The notes: generated from the letters alone by a model not told the origin. A stretch of DNA of 64,000 nucleotides from Chamaecrista fasciculata (GCA_003254925.1 QANZ01001923.1:1-64000), one strand, 5' to 3'; shown: positions 35,727 through 46,942, counted from the stretch's first letter. Made by a program: numbers and translations.

Positions 35727-36830
35727 CTAGAATAAATTAGAAAACTCTATAATAGTTAGATTTAAACCCCTCTTACATGAGAATAATTTTTCTTTGATTT
35801 TTTTCATTTTCTTCTTGTCTGGATTACGCTGGAAGACCTCAGACAGTGAGAATCTTAGAAGTTCCAAATGTTCAACGTTTTCCATCATATATTTAGCCAA
35901 GCTAACTTGACAGTGATGACCACCAAAGTTTTCTATTTTAAATGTTTTGAGAGTATTATGAGCACAATCAAGCATAATCCCAAACTCCAGTAGCTTTTCG
36001 GCAAGGTCAAGTTCACATTGTTCTACCTTTGATTTCGACTCATAAGAAGACTTAAAATGGTCCATTTGATTAAAGGTAAAGTTGTGATGGGTCCCAAAAC
36101 AAACAGGAATCATAATGAAGGGAAAAGCACTAAGAAATTAATATTAAACAACACACCTTAATGGTAAGAGAAGTAATTAGATATGGTGACTTTAGAAGAA
36201 GATCAACTAACATTTCACCACAAACTTCACTTAGCTTTAGATGGCGGAGCATATTGAATGAAGGAAGATTAGTAAATGATTCTTTAGCAAATGAAAACAC
36301 CTGTTTCCAAAAAAAAAACTGTAAGGTGAAAAACTGCAGCGAATAATTTTTAAGCTTTTTTTTTCCTTATATAGTGAAGGAAGAATACATATATACCTTG
36401 GTGGATGTAAGTTCAAGATGTTTCACATGGTTGATGTTCAACTGTTTGAGAAGAATGCATGCTTCGATGCCCCATTGCTTTCTTTCCTCTTCTGACCCAT
36501 CAAATTTCGAAAATATAATGAGTGGAAGCATTAACATCTGAGGATGGTTTAGACAGAATATTATAGTGATGTGAAGGGTGTCCATCAAAAAAGAAATATT
36601 TAAGACGTGTAGTACACAAGTTTATGGTACAGTTGTTAGAAGAGACGTGTTCCTTTATTTCAAACTTTTCAAGCAAAGGCACTTCAAATTCACACTTTAC
36701 ACATTTGGCTAAACAATATCATAACCGTCAAGCCTTTTCAGAACTGGGAAGCTAAATTTGATCTCTTGGGAATTGTCATAGTATTAAGGTCTAAATTCAA
36801 TTCCAGATAATTCAAGGGCTTTGAGCCTAG
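35727..36830 (-). pseudogene. F-box/LRR/FBD-type gene fragment, 5' part cut off at a CACTA end
   Basis: Minus-strand pieces in order: up to 36830, LKALELSGIEFRP (interrupted by a stop) ... FSFPVLKRLDGYD; 36720-36397, leucine-rich segments ending NHVKHLELTSTK before a GTATAT donor; exon 36300-36157, SFTNLPSFNMLRHLKLSE to SLTIK with good splice sites; and the last exon, about 36125-35727, with the FBD-like stretch LKTFKIENFGGHHCQVSLAKYM then ENVEHLELL. These are the LRR and FBD parts of plant F-box proteins that recruit targets to SCF ubiquitin ligases. The F-box N-terminus is missing: at 36831 the sequence switches to a CACTA terminus. Frame breaks near the cut and at the last acceptor suggest a dead copy. 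Confidence 0.7.
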
Positions 36831-37281
36831 CACTACAAAAAAACAGCCATTTAGCGACGGTTTTTAGTGATGTTTAGCGACAGTTTGGACCATCGCTAAG
36901 TTTCTAACGACGGTTGTCAAAACCGTCGTTAAACGCAGCGTCGGCAGCCTTCTAGCGACAGTTTTAACAACGTTGGGATAATCGCCGCTAGACAGCTTTT
37001 AGCGACGGTTAATGCAAGTAGTGAAATAAGAAAGGAATCAAGATAAATGCAAGTAGTGTGTATTTGAAGCTTTATTGCTCTTGTTTGCCTCTATCTGTGC
37101 GTCATAAAGCATGTGGTCTAAATGGAATAGATCAGAGACAACTCACAAGCATGTGATCAAATTAAAAGAGAAGCTTTTAAATAGGAATGCTAACCATATA
37201 GATAAAACTAATGAATCTTTATCAATATACATAAGAGAAAGCATTAACTCAATCTTGCAGCAGAGAAACATTGAGAAAAGT
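36831..37281. mobile_element. Partial CACTA element (left end plus an internal segment)
   Basis: CACTACAAAAAAACAGCC at 36831 and the following 180 bp match 23035-23220, then jump at about 37012 to sequence matching 24194-24462. It stops where the RTE copy B starts (37279). No right terminus is seen. The left flank tag differs from atg at 23032 but equals the right flank at 26666. Confidence 0.65.
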
Positions 37282-37738
37282 TTATTTCACAAGAAATAAA
37301 GATAACTCAAGTTTTATCTAGATAATAATAAAGATAGCTCTAAAGATAAATTCACTTGAGACTTGAGAGTAAGAAGCACTAGAGGATCTGAGCTTCAACT
37401 ATATATATCTGTGGTAGCGAATATTAGATTACAATAACAAAAGCCATTATTTCCAATCATGTGAGGTCGGCTATATAGATCGGTCGATGCTAACATGTTT
37501 TGTCTTTACACATTTTATTGTTAGGTTGTTAATAATTAAATCCCTCCTAATAATTTCTCTTATAGTTTTCTTGGTCTTGTCCTACCAATAGTTATTGGGC
37601 TATCTTTCATTTGTTCAACTCTACATATTGAAACTTCTAACGCCATTTTTGTACATGACCAAACCATGTGTTTCAACTAACTTTATTATACTATGTGCTA
37701 CCCTAACTTTCTCTTTAAACTGGAAGAACTCCCAGGTG
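37279..37738 (-). mobile_element. RTE-type LINE fragment, copy B
   Basis: Near-identical to 34219-34680. It is followed at 37739-37861 by unidentified sequence containing gggttcaaatccagg (37804-37817), which resembles a tRNA-type B box, and then directly by the truncated aconitase exon. Confidence 0.55.
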
Positions 37739-37861
37739 GCAACTTCTGTTATCAAAGTTCGACATCACGTACCTTCCTCGCGTATGTATAAGACCGAATC
37801 ACGGGTTCAAATCCAGGAATCGGATTCTAATGCAACGAAAAATTGGAATTTAACACAAGCA

Positions 37862-38011
37862 ATAAGGAGGCTCATGAATGTAGGTTGAGTTTGGATCCCA
37901 AGAGAAGAGAGTAGAAGAAGGCACAGTAAGTTGGTTCCATAATGGATTGCCCTTTGTGATGGACTCATAAGTGCTTCTAAACATATCAGGTAATACATTT
38001 GATTGAACGAC
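37862..38011 (-). pseudogene. ACO: Truncated aconitase exon ending at HEPPY
   Basis: Fifty codons from [20 protein letters not shown] to IHEPPY match aconitase, after a good acceptor (acatag). The sequence then departs without a splice donor and meets TAA after three codons. The break adjoins repeat sequence containing an RTE-LINE fragment and a CACTA piece. Confidence 0.8.
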
Positions 38012-38061
38012 CTATGTATGTATAAGAAGAAACACTTGTTAAGATTCTGGTTTATTAGATA

Positions 38062-38384
38062 GGAAAAAGTATTTTTGGTACCCCAAAAGTATTGGGGTTA
38101 GTTTCAGTTGTACCCCCAAAGTTTTTTTTTGGATCAATTGTACCCTCAAAGTATGGGGTCAATTTCAGTTATACCTCCAAAGTTTTTTTTAGGTCAATTG
38201 TACCCCCAAATTGAGGGTACAATTGACACAAAAAACAAAAGATTAGAGGTATAATTGACTCAAAAAAACTTTTGGGGTACAACTGAAACTACCTTATACT
38301 TTCGGGGTACAATTGACGCATAAAAAACTTTGGGGGTACAATGGAAACTGACCCTACTTTGGGAGTACTAAGAGTACTTTTGCC
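38062..38384. mobile_element. MULE-like MITE, GGTACCCCAAAAG family
   Basis: Ends ggaaaaagtatttttggtac and inverse (gagtacttttgcc); perfect 9-bp duplication tattagata (38053-38061 and 38385-38393). The arms consist of repeated gtacccccaaag / ctttgggggtac units. A worn relative lies at 52685-52995. Confidence 0.85.
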
Positions 38385-39111
38385 TATTAGATAATTGTCC
38401 AAATCAGTAACATTTATTGTATGAATTTTCAGAGAACTTCTGCTTCTCAAGTTACCTCTGCAATCTCTTCATTACTGGGCCAAATATCCTTCAAGAATAT
38501 GATTTTACCATCCTTCCCTATTCCAATTGGCTCTTTATCGAAGTCAATATCCACCTATTATTTTGAAAGGAAAGACAGATTATGATTCAACACAGCTCAT
38601 TGATATTCCACTTAATTAATGATGTTGATTTGGATAAATGTTGGTTCAAATGATGAAGTAACGGTAATGAAGGAAATATATGGCAAAATTAATATCAGAT
38701 TTATTTTTGGTACTAGTATTATTTAGGAATGACGTGCGCCCTTCAGAACAAGATTTACTAGAGTATAAATCACACAAGGAGTGAAAGTTTTGCATCTTAG
38801 TCTAATGAGGTACAAAACTTTTATTACATATCCTATGTGATGTAGTTCACGGACTCATGCATATTTATGGATGATCAAAATACCCAAACCTGATAGAAAT
38901 CCGAAAATTTTATCTTATGGATATGGATATGGGTCTAAGTCTAACTTCAACGGCTTCAGATTTAGGTATGATGGTATCATATTCATATCCATACCGTAAC
39001 CATAATATTAAATATTTATTTTTATATATAAAATATAATAATTTAAAATTTATGTATTGAAAAATATTAAATTATAAAGATTATTAAAATGTTAAATAGT
39101 TCATGCAAATT

Positions 39112-39152
39112 AAAGTTTCTGTTTCCAGAAAGAACAGCAGCAGCAACTATGT
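39112..39152 (-). pseudogene. ACO: Truncated aconitase exon (DIVAAAVLSGNRNF only)
   Basis: After the acceptor ctgtgcag the sequence reads DIVAAAVLSGNRNF in phase with the previous exon, then leaves aconitase abruptly. The expected EGRVHPLTRANYLASP... part is replaced by AT-rich sequence. The next exon (38554) starts at its normal point, so roughly 80 nt of coding sequence and the donor site are lost. Confidence 0.8.
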
Positions 39153-39320
39153 CTGCACAGGTAGCAGCTAGTGAGCAGAATATATTAGAATTCCTACTAT
39201 TATTGATAAACACACAGGAATAACTAGTTGCCTAAAACACAAGTAAAAACTTTAAAAGAAAAGAAGTAAGATGCAATAGAATGACCAGGTGAAATATATA
39301 TACCTGAATCAAAAAAATTA

Positions 39321-39647
39321 GGCCAAAGTGCACTTATGCTCAGATCTCATTTTGGTCCCATAATTTTTTTGTTGCACTTTTGGTCTTATATCTTTTGCTC
39401 AGGTCTCAATTTGGTCCTGTGTTGCACTTTTAGTCCCATATCTTTTGATCAGGTTACAGAATTGGTTCCATATCTTTGCAAAAGGTTCCACATTGTGGGA
39501 CGGTGGAACTTTTTTGCAAAGATATGAGATCAATCTGCATAAAAAAAAAGATATGAGACTATATGGGACCAATTCTGCACCTGACCAAAAGATATGGGAC
39601 CAAAAGTGTAACAAAAAAGGTTATGGGACCAAAAGTGCACTTTGGCC
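39321..39647. mobile_element. MULE-like MITE, GGCCAAAGTGCAC family
   Basis: Ends ggccaaagtgcactta and inverse (gtgcactttggcc); perfect 9-bp duplication aaaaaatta (39312-39320 and 39648-39656). Confidence 0.85.
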
Positions 39648-40329
39648 AAAAAATTATGTAACTATCCAATCTGCAAAAAATTATGTAACAACCCCAACAA
39701 AAAGATTTACTATCCAAAATAATTCTAGATTGTAAAATAATTTACTAACAGTAAGTTCTATTTATCAGCTAAATCATATAATTTCAGAAGTGATGCCCTT
39801 TCAAAAATATCAATTGTATGACTATTAAAAGACAGCATCAATTATGTCAAGATTATACTTTTGTGCTCCACAACCTCTTCTAGGAATCTTAAAGAGTTTG
39901 ATTTTCCATTAGTCCAAAAGTTACTACGATAATTCTAAAGAAACAGAACTTTGTACCATTGTAACTTCTGTTCATTTTTATGAATTACAGTAATAAGACA
40001 AGGATACCGTTTTCAGAGATTGCAGAAGCAACTGATTCATCTAGTTCTCCAGAGTTTCCAATACACGTGGTGCATCCATAGCCCACTAAATGAAAGCCTT
40101 GTTGGTTCAAATAACTTTGCAGGCCACTGAAAAAAAAGTAAAAAAATACAAATATTATATCAAAACTCAATCTTTATGAAAATATACTCAGAAATAGTGA
40201 CAGAAAAAGACCTGTAGAATAAAGGCATACCTCTTGAGTAGATATTGTGTGACAGCTCCAGAGCCTGGAGCAAGACTAGTCTTGATCCATGGCTTGACCT
40301 GTTAGAATAAATTGTTCCAAGTTAATTTT

Positions 40330-40694
40330 CCTAATTCCCAATTTGGTCATGTATCTTTTTTTGTTGCACTTTTGGTCCCATATCTTTGCAAAAAGTCCCA
40401 ATTTGGTCTTATATCTTTTAGTCAGGTTGCAGAATTGATTCCATATCTTTGAGTTAGGTGGAACTAACGAAGAATATTTTGCAAAGATGTGGAATCAATT
40501 CTGCACCTGATACAAAAATATGAGACCAAATTGAGACATGACCCAAAGATATGGCACCAAATCTGCAACAAAAAAAGATAAGGGACCAAATTGGGATTTG
40601 GCCTAAAGATATGAGACAAAAATGCAAAAAAAAAATATGGGACCAGAGTGGGAATTGAGCAAAAGGTATGAGACCAAATTTGCACTTTGGCCAT
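40330..40694. mobile_element. MULE-like MITE, left end lost
   Basis: Right end gcactttggcc is intact at about 40683-40693. The left side starts inside the arm (caatttggtcatgtatcttt) without the ggccaaag terminus. Confidence 0.5.
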
Positions 40695-41076
40695 TCTTAA
40701 AAATATAGTAATATAGTTGCAAATGAATTTCCAAAACTGACCTCCAAACCTAGTTCACAAGCTTTTTTGGCCACGAGACCAGCACCAAGCATTACACTTG
40801 GGTTTGATGTGTTTGTACAACTTGTAATGGCTGCTATCACAACACTACCATGCTTAATTTCAGCAGGTTGTCCATGAAAAGAAAACTTTGCTACCTTATT
40901 CTGTTCTCCTTTAGGCACTCCAAATCCCTGCATGAAATCGCAATGTAAAATATTATAACCCATGTTTATACCTTCAAGCAAATAAATTAAATCATCGTTT
41001 TCATAAGATCAAAGAGAAAGATTAAGACATAACCGATGATTTATCATTGAGTTTTATCCTTTATTCATAGATTTAA

Positions 41077-41394
41077 GGCTAAAGAGCACTTTTGGTCCCA
41101 TATCTTTTGCTCAAATCTCAATTTGGTCTCGTGTTGCACTTTTGGTCCCATATTTTTGGGTCAGGATGCAGAATTGGTCTCATATCTTTGAAAAAGGTTC
41201 CATGTTGTGGGACTAACGGTAAAACTTTTTGTAAAGATGTAGGACCAAATCTGCAACAAAGAAAGATATGGGACTATATGGAACCAATTGCTGCACCTGA
41301 CCAAAAGATATAGAACTAAAAGTCTAACAAAAAATGTTACGGGACCAAATTGAGACTTGAGCAAAAGATATGGGACTAAAAGTGCACTTTGGCC
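41077..41394. mobile_element. MULE-like MITE, GGCCAAAGTGCAC family
   Basis: Ends ggctaaagagcac and inverse (gtgcactttggcc); duplication tagatttaa / taaatttaa (41068-41076 and 41395-41403, 8 of 9). Confidence 0.75.
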
Positions 41395-41792
41395 TAAATT
41401 TAATAAGTTAATATGAAAACAAACATTTAGGTGAATCTTACGGTTATTGAAAGTTTGAAACATTAGGGTCTTCACAAGCCCCACTTTACCTTGAATCCCA
41501 GTTTGTTGTCAAGGCATGCATGCCAGTCAGCCTTCATGTCTTTCAAAGGAACACGATCATGAGGCCTTTCAATAGTAAATAAGTGAGAAATCTTACATTA
41601 ATAAATAAATAAAGTGGTATATCAGAAAAGGGTAAGTACCAGAATAATGGAATATCACTAGTACCTCTTTGGTCCCGAAACACAAGGTTCAACGTCTCCC
41701 AAATCTAACTCCAGATAGGAAGTGTATGCTCGTTCCTGTTGAGGCTGGAAAACAGAAGTTCCCTTGAACTTAGAGCTAAATTCCCATACTAA

Positions 41793-42180
41793 AATTGGCC
41801 AAAACCCTATTTTGGTCACTAATGTTTACCATAAATTTCTTTGTATTCAAACTTAAAATGAAAAAGATATGACTAAATTCATGAAACAAGTGGTCCATTT
41901 TCGAGCCTGACTTCATGCTCAATTTGACCCCATTTGCCATTGACTCCAACAGGACAAAAAAAGAACTTATCATGTTTAACCCTTAATTTGATTTCATTAT
42001 ATTCGGGTTTGAAACAAGAGAGATATGACCACATTCAATAGTTAGAGATCAATTATGAAACTTACTAAGGACCAAAATGAAACTATTGGGAAACATTAAG
42101 GATTAAAATGGAATAAAAAATATTAGGGACCAAAACGAAATTCTGGGTAAACATTAGGGACCAAAATAGGCTTTTGGCCT
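41793..42180. mobile_element. MULE-like MITE, GGCCAAAACCC family
   Basis: Ends ggccaaaaccctattttggt and inverse; flanks tactaaaatt / tatcaaaatt agree at 8 of 10. Confidence 0.65.
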
Positions 42181-42567
42181 ATCAAAATTTAGTGTCAGTT
42201 TGAGCAGATCTAGAGTAGCAAATTAAGCAAACCTCGTTGTAGTCAACAAACATTTTATTAGCTCGTAAATATGCTTCTATCATTGACACCTAATAATATG
42301 AGGAAAAATCAAGAGTTAGAACATAGAAGTATATCATAATAGTTTTAGGGGTCAAAGGTGACACAATTTTACAAAATGTGGAAAATTGGTAGTATTACTG
42401 TCTCGTCACTTCTTCCAGTTAATTTCAGATACTCCAATGTGACATGATCGACAGGGAAAAAACCCATTGTTGCCCCATATTCAGGAGACATGTTAGCAAT
42501 TGTTGCCCTATCAGCTGTTGATAGTTCACGCATGCCCTCACCTATACATGTATTCAAATAAATTAAA

Positions 42568-43678
42568 GTGTAAATTACACAAAAGGACCTTGTGGTTTGA
42601 CCCATTTTTAGATAGAGTCCCTGTGATTTAAAAAGTGTCAACTTGGGGCCTTGTGGTTTCCTCCGTTAGCAAATAGGGTCCCAGGTGGTTTTTTCCATCC
42701 AAATTAACGAAATAAACTTTAAGGTGGACTGTTTTGTAATTTGAACATTTTTCTATTAAAAGTTTAAAACAAACCGGGGACTATTTTACAATTTAAACCA
42801 AAATCCAAAAAAAAAAAGCCCTCAACCAGGAAATCGATTTCAACCCCTCTTTTTCATTGCTTTTTTCTTCTTCCCTACAACACTCACACTCTCCGCCGCC
42901 GCTGCCGCCACCACCAGCCATGGCTCTCTCTCCGACGCCAAAGCCATATACATCCGACGCCGCCGCCATTAAAGCTCACATCAAACACCGTCAAGTTCAG
43001 AAACCCAATCTCCGAATGCAAGCAAGACCTGAAAGCATGTTCATCAGAATAATGTCATTTAGGTTCGTCATATTGCCCAAGCTCGCCGGAACGCAGCTAT
43101 GGAACCTATTGTTGGCGAGACCGATGACCGACACCGGCGAGTTCCCGAAATTATCCGGGAGATCGAACACGAACCGGTTGTGGACTTGTGGTTGATGAAG
43201 ATCGCGTCAAGATCCCTGAGGTAAAGAAGCTGAAATCGTTTTCTCCTCTGTCGCCGAACTCGTCCCTGAGGTAAAGAAGCTGGCGTTGCCGGATGTTCAT
43301 GGCTTTGGCGTCGGAGAGAAAGCCATGGCTGGTAATGGCGGCGACGGTGGAGGAGGAGAGTGTGAGTGTTGTAGGGAAGGAGAAGGCAGCAATGAAAAAG
43401 GGGTTGAATCGATTTCTGGCTGAGGGTTTTTTGTTTTTTGGATTTTGGTTTAAATTTCAAAATAGTCCCCATTTTGTTTTAAACTTTTAATAGAAAAATG
43501 TTTAAATTACAAAACAATCCACCTTCAAGTTTACTCCCTCAATTTGGATGGAAAAAACCACCTAGGACCCTATTTGCTAACGGAGGAAACCACAAGACTC
43601 CAAGTTGACACTTTTTAAACCACAGGGACCCTATCTGAAAATAGGTCAAACCACATGACCTTTTTGTGTAATTTACCC
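42568..43678. mobile_element. Pack-MULE carrying LRX gene sequence, perfect 9-bp target duplication
   Basis: Ends gtgtaaattacacaaaa and inverse; the 9-bp duplication taaattaaa is perfect (42559-42567 and 43679-43687). Terminal arms of about 270 bp (repeated gaccctatttgctaacgga-type motifs) continue inwards into coding-like GC-rich sequence that is itself inverted (about 42855-42955 versus 43290-43390). It sits in an aconitase intron only 26 bp from an exon. A lone relic arm of the same family lies at about 58713-58830. Confidence 0.85.
42965..43390 (-). pseudogene. Captured fragment of a leucine-rich-repeat extensin (LRX) gene
   Basis: LRX proteins are wall-anchored LRR proteins that bind RALF peptides and help control cell-wall growth. 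Minus-strand reading from 43390: a hydrophobic signal-like stretch, then FLSDAKAMNIRQRQLLYLRD and EFGDRGEN, the LRX N-terminus. After a 19-bp repeated string (cagcttctttacctcaggg at both sites) it jumps to DLDAIFINH. Following a 7-bp frame-shifting insertion it reads NRFVFDLPDNFGNSPVSVIG then ANNRFHSCVPASLGNMTNLN, the last LRX repeats. It then decays through SCL-SEIG to TVFDVSFN in shifted frames. An inverted second copy of the N-terminal part (GSLSDAKAIYIR) is on the plus strand at about 42857-42965. Frameshifts and the internal junction make it non-coding as LRX. Confidence 0.8.
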
Positions 43679-43826
43679 TAAATTAAAAACCTTTGGAGAG
43701 GTAGACTTAGAATTAATGACTTAAAGAGCATTTTAATTATTCCCAAAAAAAAGAAATCAGAATTTGTTTTCCCTATAATAAGTCAAATGTGATATTTTGA
43801 TCAAATATATAAATAGTTTTGTTGGC

Positions 43827-44206
43827 CAAAGTGCAGTTTTGGTCCCAAAACTTTTACTCAAGTCTCAATTTGGTCGCGTATCTTTTTTTGTTACACTTTT
43901 GGTCCCATATCTTTTGGCCAAGTGCAGAATTGATCCAATATCTTTTTTGTCGTAAATTTGGTCTCTTATCTTTGCAAAAAGTTTCACCGTTAATCTCGCA
44001 ATGTGAACCTTTTGCAAAGATATGAGATCAATTCTGTAACTTGACCAAAAAATATGGGACCAAAAATAGTGCAACAAAAAAAAATATGGGACCAAATTAA
44101 GACCTGAACAAAAGATATGGAACCAAAGTGTAACAAAAAAAAGATACGGGATCAAATTAAGACCCAAGCAAAAGATATATATAAGACTAAAAGTGCACTT
44201 TGACCT
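43827..44206. mobile_element. MULE-like MITE, GGCCAAAGTGCAC family
   Basis: Ends ggccaaagtgcagttttggt and inverse (agtgcactttgacc). The flanks tagttttgt / tagtttttt suggest a worn 9-bp duplication. An extra internal unit is duplicated in the right arm. Confidence 0.6.
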
Positions 44207-44612
44207 AGTTTTTTTTTGTCATTTGACATTATTTTACTAGCATAAAAAACTTAAAAAACATAAATGTTACATAAAAAATAAAATATAAATCATATAATTT
44301 TTTTTATTTGGGTTTTAAAAAGAAAAAATAGTCAAAGGGTCATTTAAATTTGAAATAAGTTACAATTCCCAGATAATGTTGTCTCATGAGAATGGACTTA
44401 CCAAAAAATTCAACAAACTTGCCAACAACTCCATGCTTTCTTAACATTTGGGTGACAGTTAACACCAAGTCAGTAGCTGTAACACCATTGCGCAATTTCC
44501 CTGACAATTTGAAGCCCACAACACCAGGAAGGACCATGCTCATCGGCTGGAACATTAAAATGGCACAATATAAAGTGATGAACCTTGAGGCACAAATTCG
44601 TATTAAAATTTA

Positions 44613-44908
44613 GGTCAAAGTGTACTTTTGGTCCTATAATTTTTTTTTTCAAGTCTCAATTTGGTATGTTGCTACACTTTTGGTCTCATATCTTTGCAAA
44701 TGTTGCAGAGGTCCCGTATCACTTTTGGTCTCATATCAGGTTGCAGAATTGATCTCATATCTTTGCAAAAAATTTCATCGTCAATCTCACCTGACCCAAA
44801 GATATGGGACCAAAAGTGCAACACAAGAACAAATATGCAACCTGAACAAAAGATATGAGATAAAAAATGCAACGAAAAAAGTTATGAGACCAAAAGTGTA
44901 CTTTGGCC
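44613..44908. mobile_element. MULE-like MITE, GGCCAAAGTGCAC family
   Basis: Ends ggtcaaagtgtacttttggt and inverse (gtgtactttggcc); perfect 9-bp duplication taaaattta (44604-44612 and 44909-44917). Confidence 0.85.
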
Positions 44909-45689
44909 TAAAATTTAAGCAGAGGAAACCTATTTTTTGGTCCTTAAATTTGTCCCAAAACTATGATTTAATCTTTGAATATTGGAAATATACTTTTGGA
45001 TTCCCATTTTCTTTTTACAAATGTTGACTATAAAGTCCTTGAAACGTTGTCTATTATAAGTAAATAGTTTATATTTGTACAAAAAAATAGAGATAAAAAA
45101 TGCATTCAAGGGCTAAATCATGATTTTAAGATAAAATTAAGGACTAAAAAGAATATTTTCTCAATTTAAGTGAATCTGCTATGCTACTATCTAGTTAGAA
45201 CTATATACCTGACCAAGCATTGCAGCCTCAGCTTCAATTCCACCTACTCCCCATCCAGCAACCCCCAATCCATCAATCATTGTTGTGTGTGAATCTGTGC
45301 CAACCACACTATCAGGGTAGAGTAAGCCATCCTTGTTAAAAACAACCCTCCCTAGGTATTCAAGATTCACCTACAACATACAAATTTGACCTTGTTTACT
45401 GGCAGCTTAATTGGATAGAAAAAGTACTCTTTGAAAATAATACATAGCTCCTGAACTCATTACATTCGAACTTGAGACGAGATAAATATAATCATATTTA
45501 ATAGTTTGGGATCAAAATGAAACATAAAAAGACCAAAATGACCCTTTGACCTTTTAAGTTATGACATTTTTAAAGCTAGTATCAAGAAAACCTGTACACC
45601 TGCTTAATCTTAGGTAACTGATACAAAGACAATAAATTACACTATCTACATTATATCCCAAAATCCAAATATACACATACATATATACC

Positions 45690-45935
45690 TGGTGAACTAG
45701 ATGCAGGTAAATTAACAAGATCAGAACAATAATTATGATGTTCCTAAGAATAACAAGACTTCAAAAGGCGTTGAATAATGATGGAACAACACAAGCATAT
45801 ATGTAAATAAATGTGGTATTGCCTACTAGGAAGTAACAACGAACAATGTATTGAGAAAAAAAATCTTCTTCTATGCCACTTGGCAACAAATCATTCATAC
45901 TAATGCAATGTAGGGAGCAGTTTCTGATTTGTGTG
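45690..45935 (-). pseudogene. ACO: Decayed aconitase exon (region normally DLVIDHSVQVDVAR to GIVHQ)
   Basis: No intact copy of this exon lies between its neighbours. A weak trace does: minus-strand codons for NAF at 45772-45764 are followed by two non-matching codons (one a stop) and LVIL, then a GTS-like and IV-like stretch, as in the expected NAF..MLVVPPGSGIV. Upstream near 45905 the string aaatcagaaactgct resembles RSENA. The alignment is by eye and could be partly chance. Confidence 0.4.
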
Positions 45936-46199
45936 AAGATAGCCCCACAAACCAATTTATAACTAATTGTTTTGGATGTCTAACCCAATATTTAATATAA
46001 TCTAAATCCATAATAGGAAAAAAACTTTACTTAAGTTTAAAACAGAGTTTGAATAACCATATTTATTATTATTTCCTTTAAACTATGAACTTTAAACTTA
46101 ATGTTGTATAATTTGAATAATATATGTTGAATTTTGATCAATTTATAACTATTTATTGTTATTATTATGACCTCATGCTTGCATTTCATACATTGTTTA

Positions 46200-46693
46200 G
46201 GTCAAAAGTTCATTTTGGTCCTAAATGTATGCCCTATTGTTCATTTTGGTCCTTTATGTTTTAAAATGTTCAAATTGGTCCTAAATGTTGACAAAATGTA
46301 TTATTTTGGTCCCAAACTATTGAATTTGATCATATTTCTCTCGTCTCTCATTTCAAATTCAAAAGATTTATTAAGAGTAATACGTAGCTCTAAATTCATC
46401 GAATGTGAACTTGAAACAAGAGAGATATGATTAATTTTGCTTGTTTGACCGTGAAACTAGAGGTCTACTTTTTATATCGTTTGTTGAAGGCCCCAACTAG
46501 ATAGAGAAAATACTCTTTGAAAAACGTAGCTCTGAACTCGTCACATTCAAACTTGAAACGTAAGAAATATGTCCATATTCAATAGTTTGGGATTAAAATG
46601 AAGTATTTCATCAACATTTAAGACTAATTTGAAATATATAAGACCAAAATGAACATTATGACATACATTTAGGACCAAAATGACCCTTTAACC
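46200..46693. mobile_element. MULE-like MITE, GGTCAAAAGTTCATTTTGG family
   Basis: Ends ggtcaaaagttcattttggt and inverse; duplication cattgttta / cattattta (46191-46199 and 46694-46702, 8 of 9). The interior carries tctctcgtctctcatttcaa and its partner; worn relatives are at 7440-7925, 45390-45560 and 52440-52580. Confidence 0.75.
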
Positions 46694-46881
46694 CATTATT
46701 TATATTTAAAATTTATTAGTATTTATTATTTATGACATCATCTTATTCAACAACCGGTTCGACCAAACCCATTAGTTCGTAACTCATAGTCTATTCAAAC
46801 ACGCACAAACAAAATCTGCCACCTGTAAATGATGCAAGACTCATGAGCAAGTAGTGCTTAAGTGCAAATGTTGCCACATAC

Positions 46882-46942
46882 CAAAGGATTGATCTTGTTA
46901 GGATCATCACCAAGATTCTTTATAGCGTCTCTCATTGAAGTC
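46882..46942 (-). pseudogene. ACO: Aconitase exon with frameshifting deletion
   Basis: After the acceptor cattag the exon reads GACTTC then directly A-ATGAGAGACGCTATAAAG. In plant aconitases the DF is followed by TGVPAVVDLAC before MRDA, so about 32 nt are missing. That number is not a multiple of three, and the correct upstream frame runs into TGA within 12 codons. The remainder [18 protein letters not shown] and the GTATGT donor are well preserved. Confidence 0.8.

Noticed and set aside
34219-37738. Interpretation of the two 460-bp direct blocks as LTRs of a retrotransposon
   Set aside because: They do not start TG and end CA, contain RTE reverse-transcriptase remnants, lack a primer site next to copy A, and copy B is next to a broken aconitase exon.
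37739-37861. tRNA gene or SINE at gggttcaaatccagg
   Set aside because: Only a B-box-like string is present; no convincing A box, no foldable cloverleaf, no poly(A) end or target duplication.
42857-43195. 112-codon plus-strand open frame in the Pack-MULE as a new gene
   Set aside because: It starts at TTG and mostly runs antisense to LRX coding sequence; the recognisable protein is in other frames.
45761-45955. 64-codon minus-strand open frame as a separate small gene
   Set aside because: No motif or splice support; it overlaps the place where a decayed aconitase exon is expected.
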